NCBI GenBank assembly: GCA_017538465.1
Contig: JAFYIW010000173.1
Coordinates: 1 to 14,866, forward strand
DNA length: 14,866 nt
Reading direction: 5' to 3'
Source: Victivallales bacterium
GTDB lineage: Bacteria; Verrucomicrobiota; Lentisphaeria; Oligosphaerales; Oligosphaeraceae
Position 1 is the first letter of the stretch. Each line of letters starts with the position of its first letter. Positions 13,891 to 14,866 of this stretch are shown here, piece after piece. The notes beneath the pieces were generated by a model. That model worked only from the letters and a program-made list of their open reading frames with translations. It was not told the origin of the DNA and ran no database searches. The position numbers and the translations under genes are program-made.

Positions 13891-14334
13891 TTATTCTTCA
13901 GACTTTTCCTCGTGCTCACTCGCGGACACGACTACCCATTTCCCGTTTTCCTTCTTCATCGTGACATCCGCCAGCACGCTTTTTCCCTCCATTTTTCCCT
14001 CGCAGACAATCAGGACTTCATTTTCCCCCTTCTCCTCCACAGACTTGACGGCGCCCAACTGGGGGGCCATTTTCTCAAATTCCTTCGCAAACTTGGCGGG
14101 GTCCTTTTCCATCTCCTTTTTTGCCACCTCCTTCAACATCTGCATCGCCGGCGGCATGTAGCTGAATATCTTGTCGATGTCTTTCTGGGCCACCGCCTCA
14201 GAAAACTCCTTCAGGACAGCCACAGCGGGATGCTCAGGTTTCTTCTCTTCGGCGTCTTTGCCGCAACTGACCAGGGTGAACGCGCAGAGCGCGGGCAGCA
14301 GGAACATGGCGAGAATGTGATGAGTGCGTTTCAT
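13891..14334 (-). CDS. Small lipoprotein, DUF4878/NTF2-like
   Basis: This 147-residue protein has a lipoprotein signal, MKR followed by a hydrophobic core and LVSC, with C24 the lipidated cysteine. The mature part begins with a Lys/Glu-rich linker. It then has VLKEFSEAVAQKDIDKIFSYM, a helix typical of NTF2-like and DUF4878 lipoproteins, a charged helix (about 72-94) and a beta-rich end (VLIVCEGKMEGKSVLADVTMKKENGKWVVVS). The tail is Glu-rich. These domains are thought to bind small ligands or peptidoglycan-associated partners, but no function is established for this one. The ATG at 14334 is set by the signal peptide; longer in-frame starts add non-signal sequence. Its leader is a CA-rich, purine-poor run with no Shine-Dalgarno site. 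lgt ends 76 bases upstream on the same strand; Lgt would lipidate this protein. Confidence 0.8.
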   Translation of the reverse strand: MKRTHHILAMFLLPALCAFTLVSCGKDAEEKKPEHPAVAVLKEFSEAVAQKDIDKIFSYMPPAMQMLKEVAKKEMEKDPAKFAKEFEKMAPQLGAVKSVEEKGENEVLIVCEGKMEGKSVLADVTMKKENGKWVVVSASEHEEKSEE

Positions 14335-14410
14335 GGCAGTCTGATGATGGTTGGTGTGGTGTGTGTGCTTGTTGCAGGGCGCAAAGCGCAAGGGATTCGG
14401 CAAATCTACC

Positions 14411-14866
14411 CTAGCAGCTTGCAGGGGGGCCTTCGTCGGCTTTGGGAATTTGCCTGCAATGATGGAGAAGCATGCCAATTCCTATGGCAACAAAGACAAT
14501 GCTTATGACCTGTGCCGGTGACAGCCAGCTCATTCCCAAGAAGCTTCCTCGGTCATCTCCCCGCAGGAATTCCCAAAAGAAACGACCTAATGGCATGAGG
14601 ATGAGATACCAGGCGCCGCGTTGTCTGGGCTGGACTTTAGTCATCAGCAAGGCGAAGAGAAGAAAGAGATAGACGCCTTCGCAGAGTTGGACCGGAAACA
14701 GTGGAGTGTCGCCATAGGTCCGATAGGGAAAAGAACCGGCGGGGAAACGAATCCCGAATGCGTTGCAGGGAATGCCGAAGCAGCATCCGCCGAAAAAACA
14801 TCCAATGCGCCCAAAGGCCTGTCCCAATGCGAAGGTCGGCAGGAACAGGTTCAGCATGAAACTGGG
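14411..14866 (-). CDS. lgt: Prolipoprotein diacylglyceryl transferase, C-terminal part (5' end outside window)
   Basis: About 151 codons are visible and the frame is open to the window edge, so the N-terminal half lies beyond 14866; full Lgt is about 260-300 residues. Lgt transfers diacylglycerol from phosphatidylglycerol to the lipobox cysteine at the inner membrane. The visible part has the signature ALGQAFGRIGCFFGGCCFG, whose Arg corresponds to the essential R143 of E. coli. A cysteine stands where E. coli has N146, as in the GRIGC-type branch. Near the C-terminus GRFFWEFLRGDDRG supplies the R-x3-E pair (E. coli R239/E243), followed by LSPAQ and a final membrane helix. Two hydrophobic segments are visible, at about VYLFLLFALLM and VISIVFVAIGIGMLL. 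The ATG at 14857 is an internal methionine, not the start. It is probably co-transcribed with the small lipoprotein gene downstream. Confidence 0.92.
   Translation of the reverse strand, partial: PSFMLNLFLPTFALGQAFGRIGCFFGGCCFGIPCNAFGIRFPAGSFPYRTYGDTPLFPVQLCEGVYLFLLFALLMTKVQPRQRGAWYLILMPLGRFFWEFLRGDDRGSFLGMSWLSPAQVISIVFVAIGIGMLLHHCRQIPKADEGPPASC

Noticed and set aside
13683..14508. Open + strand frames opposite the small lipoprotein gene
   Set aside because: The minus strand has a clear signal peptide, lipobox and DUF4878-like pattern, while the + strand frames show no domain or credible start.

Overview
The window (14.9 kb) looks like a chromosomal segment of a Gram-negative bacterium. It encodes a TolC-type outer-membrane channel, a periplasmic adaptor, three probable lipoproteins and the lipoprotein diacylglyceryl transferase Lgt. 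Most genes are GC-rich and most starts lack a clear Shine-Dalgarno sequence. The set (Sel1-repeat protein, double zinc-ribbon membrane protein, COG1233 FAD enzyme, the cysteine-rich form of the Lgt signature, short lipoprotein ending in a DUF4878-like domain) is compatible with the Planctomycetota/Verrucomicrobiota/Lentisphaerota group or relatives. That placement is inference and no marker in the window settles it.

Layout, all on the + strand up to 13.66 kb. (1) 122-1630: two small membrane-anchored genes of lower GC, a double zinc-ribbon protein and a Sel1-repeat protein. The Sel1 gene switches abruptly from AT-rich to GC-rich sequence where its 108-bp tandem repeats begin. (2) 1631-2052: a gene-free stretch dense in hairpins, a compound inverted repeat and short tandem motifs. 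(3) 2053-8526: a tight run of a COG1233-type FAD oxidoreductase, a large single-chain protein that combines PD-(D/E)xK nuclease motifs with an N6-adenine DNA methyltransferase, and mutS. The last two are 2 nt apart. (4) 8527-9306: an AT-rich palindromic leader followed by an overlapping vapB-vapC toxin-antitoxin pair. (5) 9310-12470: a TolC-family channel and an HlyD/MacA-type adaptor, 3 nt and 2 nt from their upstream neighbours, with no inner-membrane transporter following. (6) 12511-13656: an M24 metallopeptidase resembling Xaa-Pro aminopeptidase. (7) 13657-13890: a hairpin-rich gap between convergent genes. (8) Minus strand, 13891-14866: a small lipoprotein gene downstream of lgt, whose 5' part lies outside the window.

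The working units appear to be a DNA-maintenance pair (candidate restriction-modification enzyme beside mismatch repair), a toxin-antitoxin module placed directly in front of two efflux components, and an lgt-lipoprotein pair. The best candidates for something not routinely described are the fused nuclease-methyltransferase beside mutS, the compound inverted repeat at 1769-1827 with its neighbouring hairpins, and an ACTTTNN heptamer leader found immediately in front of two unrelated genes.
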